Assembly: GCA_025618425.1 (NCBI GenBank)
Contig: CM046845.1
Span: forward strand, 31,307,899-31,371,898
Source: Heliocidaris tuberculata
Lineage: Eukaryota > Echinodermata > Echinoidea > Camarodonta > Echinometridae
Direction of reading: 5' to 3'
DNA length: 64,000 nt
The first letter of the stretch is position 1. Every line of letters begins with the position of its first letter. Shown here one piece after another: positions 22,002-34,027 of the stretch. Under the pieces are notes generated by a model, which worked only from the letters and a program-made list of their open reading frames with translations, was not told the origin of the DNA and searched no databases. Made by a program: the position numbers and the translations under genes.

Positions 22002-25000
22002 GTACAGAGTGAGAAAAGCTTGCTTTGCCGCATGCTGCATGCAGCTATTCTTTTTTATATTATTCTAAAATAGTAAAAATCAAAAAACAACCAAAAGAAA
22101 AAAAAAATTGGGGGAAAACTGAGTCATCTGATTTGTATTTCAAGGACCAAATCAACTTGAAAATACATATAAATTAAAGTTTACCTGTAATTGATAATAT
22201 TGAGTTTGTGAATCCCTGATCTCTCTTTCAAAAAGGAAAGAGTTAGAGTACATATATATATTGGGAATTTAAAAATTTGCTCATTTTTCTCCTGGTTAAA
22301 GGAAAAACCACCCTTGAAGTTGATTTGAATAAAAGAAGAAAAATGAGAGAAACAGATTATTGAAAGTATGGGCAAAATCCGATAAGAAATAAGAAAGTTA
22401 TGAATTTTCGAATTTGTAATCAATCAAACACAAATTTGCAACTCTGTGATGTATCTTGTGAGCTCCTCTCCCATTTGATCAGTACAGAAAATTTCATAAA
22501 TTTTCATTTTCTTAGTTTTTGATGAAGGAATATATTTGTTTCATACAGGTTTTGTGTAAAAACATATGATCAATGATTATATCTAAGGTGCGAGTATGAT
22601 TGAATAATTTCTTTGGAGAAAATGGAAATTAATGATTTTTGGGGTACAGGGCAAATGGGAAAGGAGATATGTCACAGAGTTTCCAATTTGTGTTTGATCA
22701 ATTACAACTTCAAAAATTCATAACTTTCTTATTTCTTATCGTATTTTGCTAAAACCGTCACTGATCTGTTTCTTTACTTTTCTGCTTCTTTTGAAACCAA
22801 CTTTAAGCCCACCTTTTTTCTGCTGCTGGCCTGAAGATATATCTACTGAATCTTCTGTAGACCTGGTTTCGTATGGAAGATTTTAATGGTTTCAACAAGC
22901 AAATATAAATATACATGTGTATCTTTTTATATCGTAAGAGAAGTGCATGATTCATTGAGAATTAGCTTTGTATTGACAGTTATAATTGTCAAACTCAAGA
23001 TGTTCCATGTCATGTAAAATATTGTTTTAAAGAAATTTGTTGATGATGTCCCAGAAAAAGTACAATATGTATGTGAACAAGTTTGTGTGATTTGCACTTA
23101 AGGCATTTTCAGATGTCTGCCAGAAACATAGTTCTGTTTTTAAAGATGCAAATACTGATTGCTGTATGCAGGAGTGGAGAGAGGTTTTGGTCGTCACTGC
23201 AACTGTTCCTTTCAATTGCAATCAAAAGTGATATTACACAATGTATTAATGATGTTTTTTGCATCATTATTGCAGCCAGGGATAGTTACCTCTACAGCTC
23301 AGCCAGGGAGGGTCCTAACATCAGTTGGTGGTAGCACTGCAGCTGTTGTCAGCAGTCCTCAAGTTACAACAACCCGAGCAGGTTCACCTGTAGTCATTGC
23401 TTCTGGTACACCAACAGTGATGAGAGGGGCCACACCTGCAAATTCATCATCTCAACAAACCACATCATCATCAGCAAAGGCCACAGGGAAGAGTCAGGGT
23501 AGCTCTTCCTCTGGCTCTGGGGCTCCGCTCTCCAGCTCAGCCATGGATAATGTAAAGAAATGCAAGAACTTTCTGACGACCTTGATCAAACTTGCTTCCA
23601 ATGCAAATCAACCACCAGAGACTGTGCAAAATGTCAAGATGCTGGTTCAGAACCTCATTGTAAGTTGATTAAGCAATGCCCAGTACATTCCCTTGAGTTA
23701 GCCAGATTCAACAAGAGGTCACACAGCATTTTGCTGTAATGTTACTCTGAAAGGCCGCAGTGCCCTTTTGCTATCATTTTCTCTTTTTTTCAGGGAGGGG
23801 GGGGGGGGGGGGGGTTCTGCCCTTTTTATCTGTTACTGGCCAAAGTGGCCTGTCCCTCTTTTGTAATTTATGGGGTATTATGAAAAAAAACAAATTATCG
23901 CTTCATTGATACATTTAGTCATTTACCCACATATATTTTTATCTAGAAAGCCGGTATAGGCTGAAGAAAATATAATACAAAATGTTTAATCTTTACTTGA
24001 TGAAAGTACAAGAATTATGAATGATATTAGTGAGGAAAATGATCTGTTGCATAAAGTATTGCAAAAGATCCTGAATATTTATTGCTCTTATTTTAAAAAT
24101 CTAATATGATGTAGATTTAGCTTTTGCTATTGAGAGGGGTTAGACATGTTTAAATATTTATACAAAATGTCCTTTACTTTAAAGTGCTGGTATTTAAAAA
24201 TCTTTACGTACAAACTAGGCCCTAGTACAAACTACAAAAAAAGAAATGTAATGTCCTTTGCAATTTGTCGTTGAAATTTATTATATAAAAGGGGAAAATA
24301 CAAAGTAGAACTCTTAGTCATACATTCTTTTGTTAATGTTTTTGACAGTATGTACATGTATGTAGTGAAACAGAAAAGCAGTCATGTGGTGCTTTTCTCA
24401 TGAAAAAGATGTCTATTTTGCCACCCTGTAATGTCAGATATTTGGAATCTTGGATTTATGCTTACAATATTGATATTAACTTAACACCACATAAAGAGGG
24501 CAATGTATTTATGGAATGTAACCACAATGTAGTTTGTTTGTCACATCACATTGGCAAAGGCAAATACTCTTTGCTGTCACCAGTATGAGAAAATGTTTTT
24601 TTGTGTTTAAAGGTTTTTCTTTTTTAACAGAAATTTGTGTGGTCATGTTAATTGCTCGACAAAGTTTTCCACAAGGGATATTTCTGATTTTTTTTTTCCA
24701 GATGTCACAACTCTTATTGACATTTGCAACAAAAGTAATACAAAAGATTAGTTGTCATTATTTAGTCCCATTTATCATTTTTTTCTAAATCCAGGATCGA
24801 GAAACAGATAATTTAGTTATTCTCTGCTTTCTTTGAAGCATGTTGTTTAGAAACTTTATTGGGTGGTTCAACAGTCTTGTCTGACTTTAAATCATAATGT
24901 GTACATTTATTGATTAAGGGTACCACTGTTTTTTTCAGGATGCCAAAATTGAGCCAGAGGAGTTTACTCTCAAACTTCAGAAGGAGCTAAACTCTTCACC

Positions 25001-28000
25001 CCAGCCATACCTTGTGCCTTTCCTTAAGGTAAGACTTGCTCCGGAAGGATCCATGTCTGATGTAATTCATTCAACATGTAACAATGATTTGAACTAACTA
25101 TGTGCCAGTATATGATTGTTTTTATGTGCTGTTTGTCTTGTTACAGGTACATTAGAAATGTAATTGTTGAGCTTGTGTAAGTCAATATTTTTTTCTATAA
25201 ATAATTGCTGGTTAATAGAGTGGCTAGGTGTAACTAGGTTAGGATAATGAATCTCAAGAGGTAATTAACATGAACATTTATAACACATAAGTTTTCAATT
25301 ATCAAAGTTAGAGGTAACAATGTTCACAACAATTTCTACATATTATGACTTCGGTATTCCTACCCTGCAGAGGAGTTTACCTCTATTGAGACAGAACCTA
25401 CAGCGAGGCAGTGCAGGATCCAACATCTCCACCCTGATGGGACCATTACCACCAGCAGCCAGTGGAGGAGCTACGGCTCATGGCAAGCCTGTCAAGCCTG
25501 GTATTACCAAGATAACACCAGCAGCAGCAGCGGTATCTATTGCTGCAATGGATGGGAAGGGTAGCAAACAGTCACAACAAGCCTCTCAGAAGCATTCGTC
25601 CAGCAAGAACTCCAAGGCCAGTTCTCCCGGACGTTCTCCAAGTCCTCAAACAAAACCCGGTGTCAGCAAGTCATCCAAATCATCATCACAGGTTAGTTAT
25701 TAGTATGCAGGTTGAAGGAGCAGTAATTTACTCAGATATATTATTGATCATTTAGGAACTAAAAGGAGCTATGCATTTAGACTTTTTTATGCCTCCGCTC
25801 ACTGAAGATGGTGCCATTCTAGCGATAACTCAAGAACCATTCGAGGTATTAAAATTTAGTGCTAGTATGTATCACCTGAGGAAGACGATCTGATTAGATT
25901 TTGGGGTACGTAGGTCAAAGGTCAAGGTCACAGAGGCCAATTTCTGAAATTTCAGGTGTTAGCCTTGTTCTCGCAATAACTCAAGAACAATTTGAGGTAT
26001 GAACTTTAAACTTGGTACTACTATGTATCACCATAGGAAGAGGATCTGATTAGATTTTGGGGTATGTAGGGCAAAGGTCACAGGTCAATTTCTGAAATTG
26101 CAGGTGTTAGCCTTGTTAACATGATATCTCAAGAACCATTTGAGGTATGAACTTCAAATTTGGTACCAGTATGAATCACTATAGAAAGACGATCTGAGTG
26201 GATTTTGGGTTACGTATGTCAAAGGTCATAGAGGTCAATTCTGAATTTGCAGGTTTTAGCCTTAACGTGATATCTCAAGAACCATTTGATCCATTAACTT
26301 CAAACTTGGAACTAGTAGGCATCACCATAATGAGACAAACTGATTAGATATTTGTTCATATAGGTCAAAGGTGACAGGTCATAGAGGTCACCTGTGTATG
26401 TGAAATTAATGTTTTTTTACCTTTGTTATCACCATATCTCAACTATTTTGTATTCATGACTAGGAGGAGATAAAGTGATCAGATTTTTGGCTTATAAGGT
26501 GTAAGGTCAAATGTCAAAGAGGTCAATTAACATGTAATTAGAGGCTTTTTATTCTGGTTATCACAATATTTCAAGAACAGTTTTAGCCATCATCTGAAGT
26601 TAGGCGGAGGCATTTAGGAGATGCAGTCCCATTCATCTTGTTTATTTTTTGAAACATTTTGTCTGACTGTCATGTACACTATAATATTTTCAAAGTGTTC
26701 TGTCTGAATGTTACAATATTTCAGATGGACCTAATGTAGTTAGAAGAGGAACAATAAGTTGGTAGTTCAAGGGTGTTAGATTATATTATGAGAAAGGCAA
26801 TTTCTGTTATGAAAAAGCCTAGGTATTCTTTAAAGAAGAACAAGAAATAATTGTGTTTTGCTGTTCTACAATGAAAATTTTTGATTGAATTATCTGGGAA
26901 GAAAGTTGTCAAAATGTTTTCATTTAAATTTTTTTGTTTTATTACACTTATTATTCTCAGTTTTGAAGCCTTCGCAAATCGTTCAGTTCTTTATTTGTTA
27001 CGCAAACAGTCTTATAATATTTGTTACTATGTCATATTTTACAGTCATCAAGTAAGTCACGGTCTTCAGGTAGTAAAAGTAGTTCCAGCAAGTCTTCAGG
27101 AGGAAAAGCCACACCTTCCAGAAAAGACAAGAGCAAAGATACCTCTGCAAGCTTCAGGTAAGTGACTGATAGGTACATGCATGTTGTATATTTAACGCAT
27201 TAATTTACATGGTTATATGAGAGGAGGGTATTATCTCAGATAAGTTAAAGTGTCTTTTGGGAGGAGGGGGGAGGGGACTACATTTTGATCAGTATATTAT
27301 AATTTTTTTTAGCTGTTTTGATCTGTATATGGTTTATTCTTACTCCAGATTCTTTTAAAGGGCAATCCAACCTTGATAATAAGATTATTTGTGTGAAAGC
27401 AGAAAAATAAGAAAAACAGGATGGTAAAAGTTTGAAAGAAATCGGACAAGGAATAAGAAAGTTATGGATGTTTGAAAAATGAAATCACTACATCTATGCG
27501 AATCTCAAATTGGCAATTTGGTGAGTCAATTGTGACATTTTTGTGGACAACTCTCCCATTTGTCATACACAAAAATATCATTAATTTGCGGTTTTCTTCG
27601 AGGCGCTTTTACCCTCGGGGCAGTACTAAAAATATATTGGAGATAGCATATTGTAATAGGTCCTCATGAACGAAAAGATCCTACTGAGTGATGCATTTTG
27701 AAAAAAGTGACATTTTAGTCATTTTGTGTGTTAGAGCGAATGGGGGAGTTGTCCACAGCTACATCACAGTGACATTACCTATTCGGCCAATTTGAAATTC
27801 CCATATGCATAGTGATTACAACTTTCAAAAATTCATAACTTTCTTATTGCTTGTCCGATTTCGTTCAAACTTTCACCAATCTGCTTCTCTGATTTTTCCT
27901 CTTTCTTTCAAAGCAACTTGCTATAAAGGTTGGATTTCCCTTTAATAAATGGACTTTATGTTGAGTTTCTTTTTAAGTAAATGTAAATCACAAAAGTTGA

Positions 28001-31000
28001 ATATTCATTTTTTTTCACGAAAGATGTGCTCTAATGATAACACTGATCATCATCGACATACAGATGATTCATTCAACAGTTGTCAGTGTGAAGTATGAAA
28101 TCAGAAATAGTCTGGTATAAGTCAGAACTTCTGTATTGATATGAATTATGTACAAAAGGTAGATATCTGTCAACTAGAAGAAGAAAACAATATTTTCTTG
28201 ATTTGTGTTTTGTGATCTATAGTCGAGATGATGACGACATCAATGATGTAGCATCAATGGCTGGTGTGAACCTATCAGAGGAGAGTGCTCGTATTCTTGC
28301 CACTAATGAGGCCTTTGTAGGCACCCAGCTCAGGTCTTGTGAAGATGAGAAATTTCTCCACCAAACACCACTACAGCATTGCATGAGCAAAATATGTGAG
28401 TTGTAATCCAGTCTCTTGATCTGCAAAATTGTATTGACTATGACATTTCTGGTCAATCTTCGGAAACAAATAAGAAACTGCAAAGGCAAGAATAGTTTAT
28501 TGTATTCCCATGTCCTCAACATTAATCTTCATGAAATAAGAGAAAATTCAATTAAAGACATTTAAAATATTTTTTATGTAATAACTTTACTGGTATGGAA
28601 TTTTGAATTTAGCTGTTTTCCTTGGCTTTTGACATGGTCTTCGTTGTGCATCTGACATGGTCCAATTAAATGTAATTGGGCTTAAAATGTGTTGCAAAAT
28701 TGTTATTTTACTTCTGACATTTGATAATGGTCTGTTAACCATTTTCATGTAGACATAGTTTTGGTAGTTATTTGTGATAGAAAGTGCATTAGTGGTAATT
28801 TCTTGTATTGTTTCAGGTACAAAGCATGGGATCTCTGATGCTGCCCCCGCTGTCTTAGATGTGGTTTCATTGGCAGTTCAAGAGAGGTTAAAACATGTCG
28901 TAGAAAAGCTCAGCGTTATATCACAGCATAGATTAGAAATATATAGGGTAAGTTTCTTGAAGTGTTTGTTATTATTCAAGTTAGAACATGGGGTGCTGAG
29001 GAATTGGAATCATGAATTTAGCAAAGTTCCTCCAACAAAGGGAAGAAGAGAAATGAATAATTTGTTTTTGAAGTAGTGATTTATTGTCATTTATTGTCAT
29101 TTGTGTAATTTGTGTCTGGAAAACTTTAGGGAATGATGTAAAGTCACTTTTGATTTCAATTTTATTTTTGTTTATTTTTGTATGTACATTAATGACAGGT
29201 ACACTAAATGGGAATATTAATGGGATAAGTTTCATTAAAGGATGAACCATTTAAGCGTTTGAAATATTGTGTTTGAAATAACAGCATGTGAAATTCACTC
29301 CTCCTATATTTGTATTTTCTGTCCACCCAGAATGATACAAGATATGAATCTATGAATGATGTAAGGTCACAGCTGAAGTTCTTTGAGCAGCTGGATGCAT
29401 TAGAAAGAAAAAGGAGAGATGAACAGGAGAGAGAAATACTACTCAGAGCAGCTAAGGTTAGTATTGTTAACCCTTTCACGATAGGAATTATTCAAGGGCT
29501 AAATTGATCACATTTTGTTCTTCAAATTGGCAACAATATTTTTCTTTTAGTGCTACAGGGTTCGAATAAGGAATACATGTAATTTCTTTGAAAACAATAT
29601 ACATGGTTAGCAACTTTGTCGAAAAGTTGAAAAAAATGGCCAATTTCAATAAAAAACAATGATTTTGAATCTCTCAATGTGTTGCCGATTTAAAGATTTC
29701 AAAGCTTATTCTCCTTTTTAAAATTCCTGGCATCAAATGCAATATGGTCATGCAACAAAAATGGACAGTGTGTGCAGAAATCTTTGCTCTTTCTACTCAT
29801 GTATCTGGTATAATTTTTAGAGCTCTTAATTAAAAGTTATTGAGCCAAACCACAAAATGTGGTCAATTGTCTTGAAAGGGTTAAAGGTGTATGTCTGGTC
29901 AGTATTACATCTATTTGCACCAGCAACAGCTATGGATGAAATTTTATTAAAAGTTACAACCCTCATTCCGGCAATGAATTAGTAAACTGTCTGCAAAAAT
30001 AGTGTTTACTTAATTCATGAGTTGCAGCCAGGCTAAGAGGCTTATCATTGATTACATTTGTTATGCATCTGCTACCTAAGATGGTGTGCTTTGAGAGATG
30101 ATCATCAAATTTGAAACAAGAATGCAGGGATGTAAGCAAAGTACATATTTGTGGGGTAAAAAGGTCAAGGTCAGTGAGGTCAATTTGCATGAAAATTTTG
30201 GATTTACACCCAGGTTCTCATGATATAAAAATCGCCACAGGATAATGACCTGAATAGATTTGATTTAATAGCATCATTGTTCACCGAGGTCATTATTCAT
30301 AGACAAGCATATTTAATACCATTGTATTTTTCTCTTAGTATACAGTGGTCATATGATTGTATGCAAACGTGCATGTCATTATAGATGAGTGAATTAATGT
30401 CAAGTGGGGAAAGATGTGGCAAGTTTTGCTTAACAAACATTTTAATTGTGAATAAGTTAGTTTATTGATTGTTATTGTTTTATTTGTTGATCAGAGTCGT
30501 TCAAAGCAAGAGGATCCTGAGCAGCTGAGATTGAAGCAGAAAGCAAAAGAGATGCAACAGATGGAGCTAGAGCAGCTGAGACAACAGGAAGCTAATCTAA
30601 CAGCCTTGGCAGCAATTGGACCTAGGAAGAAGAGGAAACTAGATTCACCAACTCCTAGTTCATCTCAGGTAATAACTTTCAGAACATCTCTATTTCACCT
30701 TCGGAAATTTAAGAGAAGTTATGATTTTTAATGGATTATGAGATTTTCCTAAAAAATTAATGGTGGGTTCTCATTTAGATACAAAATGTGTTACAGAAAA
30801 TTAAACATATAGATATATATTTAAACTGAAGAGAGCAACACACTTCTTTTATGTTCCTTATACATCTAAAATGTCTTCAGTGTTTGAAAGCTTGATCTTG
30901 CTATTTAGAGTTTCAACAAAAAAAAATAAGCATGGAAATGTTAATAAGTTTTTGGTATTGATACAGTGGAAACTCAGTATAAAGAGGTCTGATATAACAA

Positions 31001-32408
31001 TATTTCTGATATAACAAGGTAATATTCCTGGTCCCAGCTCTTTATATTCTATTGTTTTTTTTAAAACTGATATAACAAGATTCCTGCTATAACAAGGTAA
31101 TTTTGATGGTCCCAAGGACCCCGTTATACTGAGTTTCCACTGTACATCTGTGGTGAGTTTCTAGACAAAAAATAGAGGGTAATCCTGTTATTACACAGTC
31201 CAAGGAACCACTTAAAAAATCTCAAAGAAGAAAAAAAGGTGACACATTAAGCATGCGCATGGTCACATCATGATTAGATGGTGCATGGTGTGATGTATGA
31301 ATATAAGAGACTTTGTTTATCTTTTCTATTCTCTTTGAATACATACAGGGTGGTGCCAGTGGTTCATCACCATCATTATTAAGTACCTTGAATTCTCCAA
31401 GCTCCAACACAACTCCATTCCTAAGAACACAGGTAAGTGCAAGTCGCCTTTGCTGCGAGACCAATGTTTTCATAAGTAATTGCTTTAGAGGCATTCACAT
31501 TCATTGCTTCTTCATTCGTCCTGTGATATTAAAGGGTACCAATCACCAAAAATAATTTTGCTCTGTATGTTACAGGTTTCATGTTGTTATACTATATTCA
31601 AAATATGGGCTTCAGATATCAATTCTATAAAGAGATATTGCAATTTTAATTACACTTTCTATAAGCGTAAAAGCGACTTGTGAGTAGACTACTCGACGCA
31701 CCCGTACGCGCTCGCCAAGATAAAGGCTCGCACGGAACCAAACTCGGAGTTCAGTTCCACACGAGCAATTTCATGTTATCCTCAATTTCCTTAATACTCA
31801 TTAACTGTTGACCTATAGAATACCAGACAAAGTTCTTTGAGGTTGATTTTATACTTTCTAGCTGTACACAAATTATTTTTTCAGGTGATTGGTACACTTT
31901 AATCTACAGTGAAATGATCCAGTTGCTGCAGAATTTGTGAGAACTTTCAACAACAAAAAATAAGTGATGTGCTTGTATTCAGTGGTCAAGTGTTGTTTAT
32001 GTGCTTTAGAATAATGATTTATTGTGAATAAGCAGGTCTACATTTTTATGATTGTTGAGATTTTCACTTTTCAAATGTTAGAAGAAGATGGATTACATTT
32101 CATTTGATTATATTACACTATGCCAGAGGGTTGTTAGTACTGATCAACTTTACGTTTTACACTTTATCTGGTAGCTTAGGAATACAAAAGGCTTTTTGAA
32201 TAATATACTCATTCTGACATAATGGCTTGTGTGCTCTTATTTAATACCATTTACCATAGCCTCTTAACAAAAATATTCAATTTTACTTCTTATTCACTTG
32301 CAGTTTCGTCGCACTAAGAGAGTAAACATGAAAGATTTACTTTACCTAATGGAGCAAGAACCTGAAACCAAAAAGTCACAGCTCCTGTACCAGATGTACC
32401 TCAAGTAA
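20745..32408 (+). CDS. TAF4: Transcription initiation factor TFIID subunit 4 (TAF4), complete coding region
   Basis: Eleven exons join in frame into about 985 codons: 20745-22001, 23276-23659, 24939-25028, 25371-25691, 27045-27157, 28223-28395, 28817-28947, 29331-29456, 30495-30668, 31349-31432, 32304-32408. The N-terminus MAGAKSIEDIFSSEVDEKEV is the conserved metazoan TAF4 start. A long Ser/Thr/Gln/Pro-rich activator-binding region fills residues 45-500. The TAFH domain spans about 509-590 (MDNVKKCKNFLTTLIKLA, LNSSPQPYLVPFLK). A Ser/Lys-rich linker follows. The C-terminal histone fold and conserved tail start near 722 (RDDDDINDVASMAGVNL) and include ANLTALAAIGPRKKRK and NMKDLLYLMEQEPE. TAF4 pairs with TAF12 in TFIID in the nucleus. 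It is slightly shorter than human TAF4 (about 1085). Identity is very secure. Confidence 0.96.
22296..22820. mobile_element. Foldback element in TAF4 intron 1
   Basis: The left arm from TTAAAGGAAAAACCACC (22296) contains ATAAGAAAGTTATGAATTT. It is the reverse complement of the right arm AAATTCATAACTTTCTTAT ... AACTTTAAGCCCACC. The left end keeps TTAA; the right end has drifted. Confidence 0.7.
23276..23659 (+). CDS. TAF4: TAF4 exon 2, start of TAFH domain
   Basis: Residues 420-547, PGIVTSTAQPGRVLTSVGG to VKMLVQNLI. Acceptor TTATTGCAG, donor GTAAGT. The TAFH helices begin at MDNVKKCKNFL. Confidence 0.95.
23660..24938 (+). other. TAF4 intron 2, mostly unannotated
   Basis: A long G run at about 23798-23814 is the only clear feature; otherwise AT-rich intron with no recognised element. 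Confidence 0.5.
24939..25028 (+). CDS. TAF4: TAF4 exon 3, TAFH domain
   Basis: Residues 548-577, DAKIEPEEFTLKLQKELNSS through PQPYLVPFLK. Acceptor TTTTTCAG, donor GTAAGA. Confidence 0.96.
25371..25691 (+). CDS. TAF4: TAF4 exon 4
   Basis: Residues 578-684, RSLPLLRQNLQRGSAGSN, then a Ser/Lys/Pro-rich linker ending KSSKSSSQ. Acceptor CCCTGCAG, donor GTTAGT. Confidence 0.93.
25789..26613. mobile_element. TIR-bounded element with six ~150-bp units rich in AGGTCA half-sites
   Basis: The ends ATGCCTCCGC and GCGGAGGCAT are inverted. Inside, units anchored at ATAACTCAAGAACC or ATATCTCAAGAACC start at 25825, 25975, 26124, 26270, 26434 and 26565 (spacings 150, 149, 146, 164, 131). Most units carry clusters such as AGGTCAAAGGTCAAGGTCA (25911-25929). 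No ORF. A relative of one unit lies at 30035-30215. Confidence 0.7.
27045..27157 (+). CDS. TAF4: TAF4 exon 5
   Basis: Residues 685-722 (last codon split), SSSKSRSSGSKSSSSKSS to DTSASF. Acceptor ATTTTACAG, donor GTAAGT. Confidence 0.93.
27355..27945 (+). mobile_element. Foldback element family D, copy 1 (TAF4 intron 5)
   Basis: TTAAAGGGCAATCCAACCTT at the left mirrors AAGGTTGGATTTCCCTTTAA at the right. The arms contain AATAAGAAAGTTATGGATG / CATAACTTTCTTATTG. A second copy, inverted, is at 45978-46562. Confidence 0.8.
28223..28395 (+). CDS. TAF4: TAF4 exon 6, histone-fold start
   Basis: RDDDDINDVASMAGVNLSEE to LQHCMSKI. Acceptor ATCTATAG, donor GTGAGT. The sequence matches the first histone-fold helix of TAF4. 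Confidence 0.96.
28817..28947 (+). CDS. TAF4: TAF4 exon 7
   Basis: CTKHGISDAAPAVLDVVSLA to SQHRLEIYR. Acceptor TTTCAG, donor GTAAGT. Confidence 0.95.
29331..29456 (+). CDS. TAF4: TAF4 exon 8
   Basis: NDTRYESMNDVRSQLKFFEQ to REILLRAAK. Acceptor CCACCCAG, donor GTTAGT. A MITE starts 10 bp past the exon end. Confidence 0.95.
29467..29884 (+). mobile_element. TTAA-bounded MITE, family B copy 2 (TAF4 intron 8)
   Basis: Ends TTAACCCTTTC and GAAAGGGTTAA are perfectly inverted and bounded by TTAA. The body is shared with 34028-34443 (TTGATCACATTTTGTTCTTC, GGTCAATTGTC). Confidence 0.8.
30035..30215. repeat. Single diverged unit related to the AGGTCA-rich repeat
   Basis: Contains AAGGTCAAGGTCAGTGAGGTCAATTT-like sequence (about 30159-30184), followed by CTCATGATATAAAAATCGCC. 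This is the same order as a unit of the 25789-26613 element. Confidence 0.5.
30495..30668 (+). CDS. TAF4: TAF4 exon 9
   Basis: SRSKQEDPEQLRLKQKAKEM to AAIGPRKKRKLDSPTPSSSQ. Acceptor TTGATCAG, donor GTAATA. Confidence 0.96.
30962..31144. mobile_element. TA-flanked MITE, family A copy 3 (TAF4 intron 9)
   Basis: Ends TACAGTGGAAACTC and GAGTTTCCACTGTA, with internal GATATAACAAG motifs. Confidence 0.8.
31349..31432 (+). CDS. TAF4: TAF4 exon 10
   Basis: GGASGSSPSLLSTLNSPSSN to TTPFLRTQ. Acceptor ACATACAG, donor GTAAGT. Confidence 0.9.
31529..31902. mobile_element. TTAA-bounded MITE, family E (TAF4 intron 10)
   Basis: TTAAAGGGTACCAATCACC at the left and GGTGATTGGTACACTTTAA at the right are inverted. 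The interior includes a CpG-rich patch (about 31695-31745). No ORF. Confidence 0.75.
32304..32408 (+). CDS. TAF4: TAF4 exon 11 with stop
   Basis: FRRTKRVNMKDLLYLMEQEP to YQMYLK, TAA at 32406-32408. It matches the conserved final segment of TAF4 (RDLIFCMEQE type in vertebrates). Confidence 0.95.
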   Translation, partial: FRRTKRVNMKDLLYLMEQEPETKKSQLLYQMYLK

Positions 32409-33470
32409 TCACTTACAACGATAGAGGTATTATCATGCTACAGATGTTTGCTAGATCCCAAAGACCACAGTTATCCTGCAACATGACTGTCACGGTGTAG
32501 AAGATACTATATAAGCCAAGATGGGTCATCGGTGGACCGTTCTGTCCAAGACTTGATGATTTGCTCTTATGGATGAAGCATGGATATTGTCCCAGGGGTA
32601 TTGTATGTATGGCTTCAGGATTGACTTCACTGCAGGGCATTAACAGGCAAATACACATGAGAAATATTAGACCCACCATCTTTACAAGGTTTACCTGACA
32701 TAGAATATGCAGCACCAAGTGGAAGGAAGCAAACTCTTCAGCTCTGTATTCTTCAGACATGGAAGGATGCTGGAGAAATCCTATCACACAATAAAGTCTA
32801 TGTCATATGATTGCCTTAGCTTCTCTGCATCTTCAGATATTCCATTGGAGTTTGGAGTCGGATTGCATTTTACATTTCCAATGGATTTCTTCATCTCAAG
32901 ACTTTGTGGGCTCAGTCTGTAAGGACTTAAGGTATGAGAGTCAGGAAAACTTGTGTTAATGGGAATGAATAGCCTACCCAAACTGGAGAAAGAACTGAAT
33001 ATCATTTTGATGTGGCAGCTTGCTCATCTAAGATGCACATATCTTTCTCACACCTATATCACTGTCAAAAGGAATGAGGATTTTGACAAGAAATGCAGGA
33101 GATTATTATTCTAGAATGCTGAAATACCACAATCTTTCTTACTAATCTATATTCTTTAGCTTTGCATATTTTTACATTTGTGATATTAACAGATGTTCTG
33201 CTGTTTGTCAGAGGTGTTATGTATTTAGTACACGGCAGTTTTTTCTTTCAAGCATTAAATAACTCATACGGTTGTAATTTAGAATTCCTTTGTAAGGATT
33301 ATCTTGTGGATTCATCATTATTCTGTTATAGCTGTAGTTAAACAAAAGTGGATACTTAATATAGAAAGGAAGCTTTTTGAAAAGCATGGCCTAATGTGTA
33401 GCTAAGATTTTGAAGAATGTCTACTATAAACAGTTGATACCTGCTTACAGTGACACAATAAAGATAGTTA
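32409..33470 (+). other. TAF4: TAF4 3' UTR with candidate poly(A) signals
   Basis: Noncoding sequence after the stop. AATAAA occurs at 32790-32795 and 33457-33462. Confidence 0.5.
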
Positions 33471-34027
33471 AATGATTGTGCCAAAGCCAGTTTAAAATCA
33501 GGAGCAGAGGAGCTTAACAGTAAATTCTTAAAATGTCATCCTAATCAATATGAGATTCTTATTGTTCACTTCCCACATATTTCTTTCTCTCTTTGGTGTT
33601 ATTTGACCTAAAATTTTGCCCCTCTAGCTGAGTAAGATTATATTCATTCACAATCCTTCACAATAAGCCCATTTTTGATAATGCCAACTTTACATTCTTC
33701 TCATTTGAATGGGTCCATCATTTACCCAAGAACCAACAAACTCCTTTACCATTTGGGAACAACAAGATTGTAGAAAAGTATTCAACAAGGCACCATGGCT
33801 CTTAAAAAGTGCATATCTATGATTTTTGGAAGATGACATTTGATTTGATGGAACATGTAAATTTACAGTAATATACATGTAGTTATCCAACTTCATGCAA
33901 TGATGAAAATGAAGAAATAAAGGGGGTTAAAAAAGCTGAGACAACATTTTCAGATTCATAAACTCACCAGCTGTAATTATTTAGATTTATTAGTAAATGA
34001 ATATTCGTATCATTCTTGTTTGCTGTC

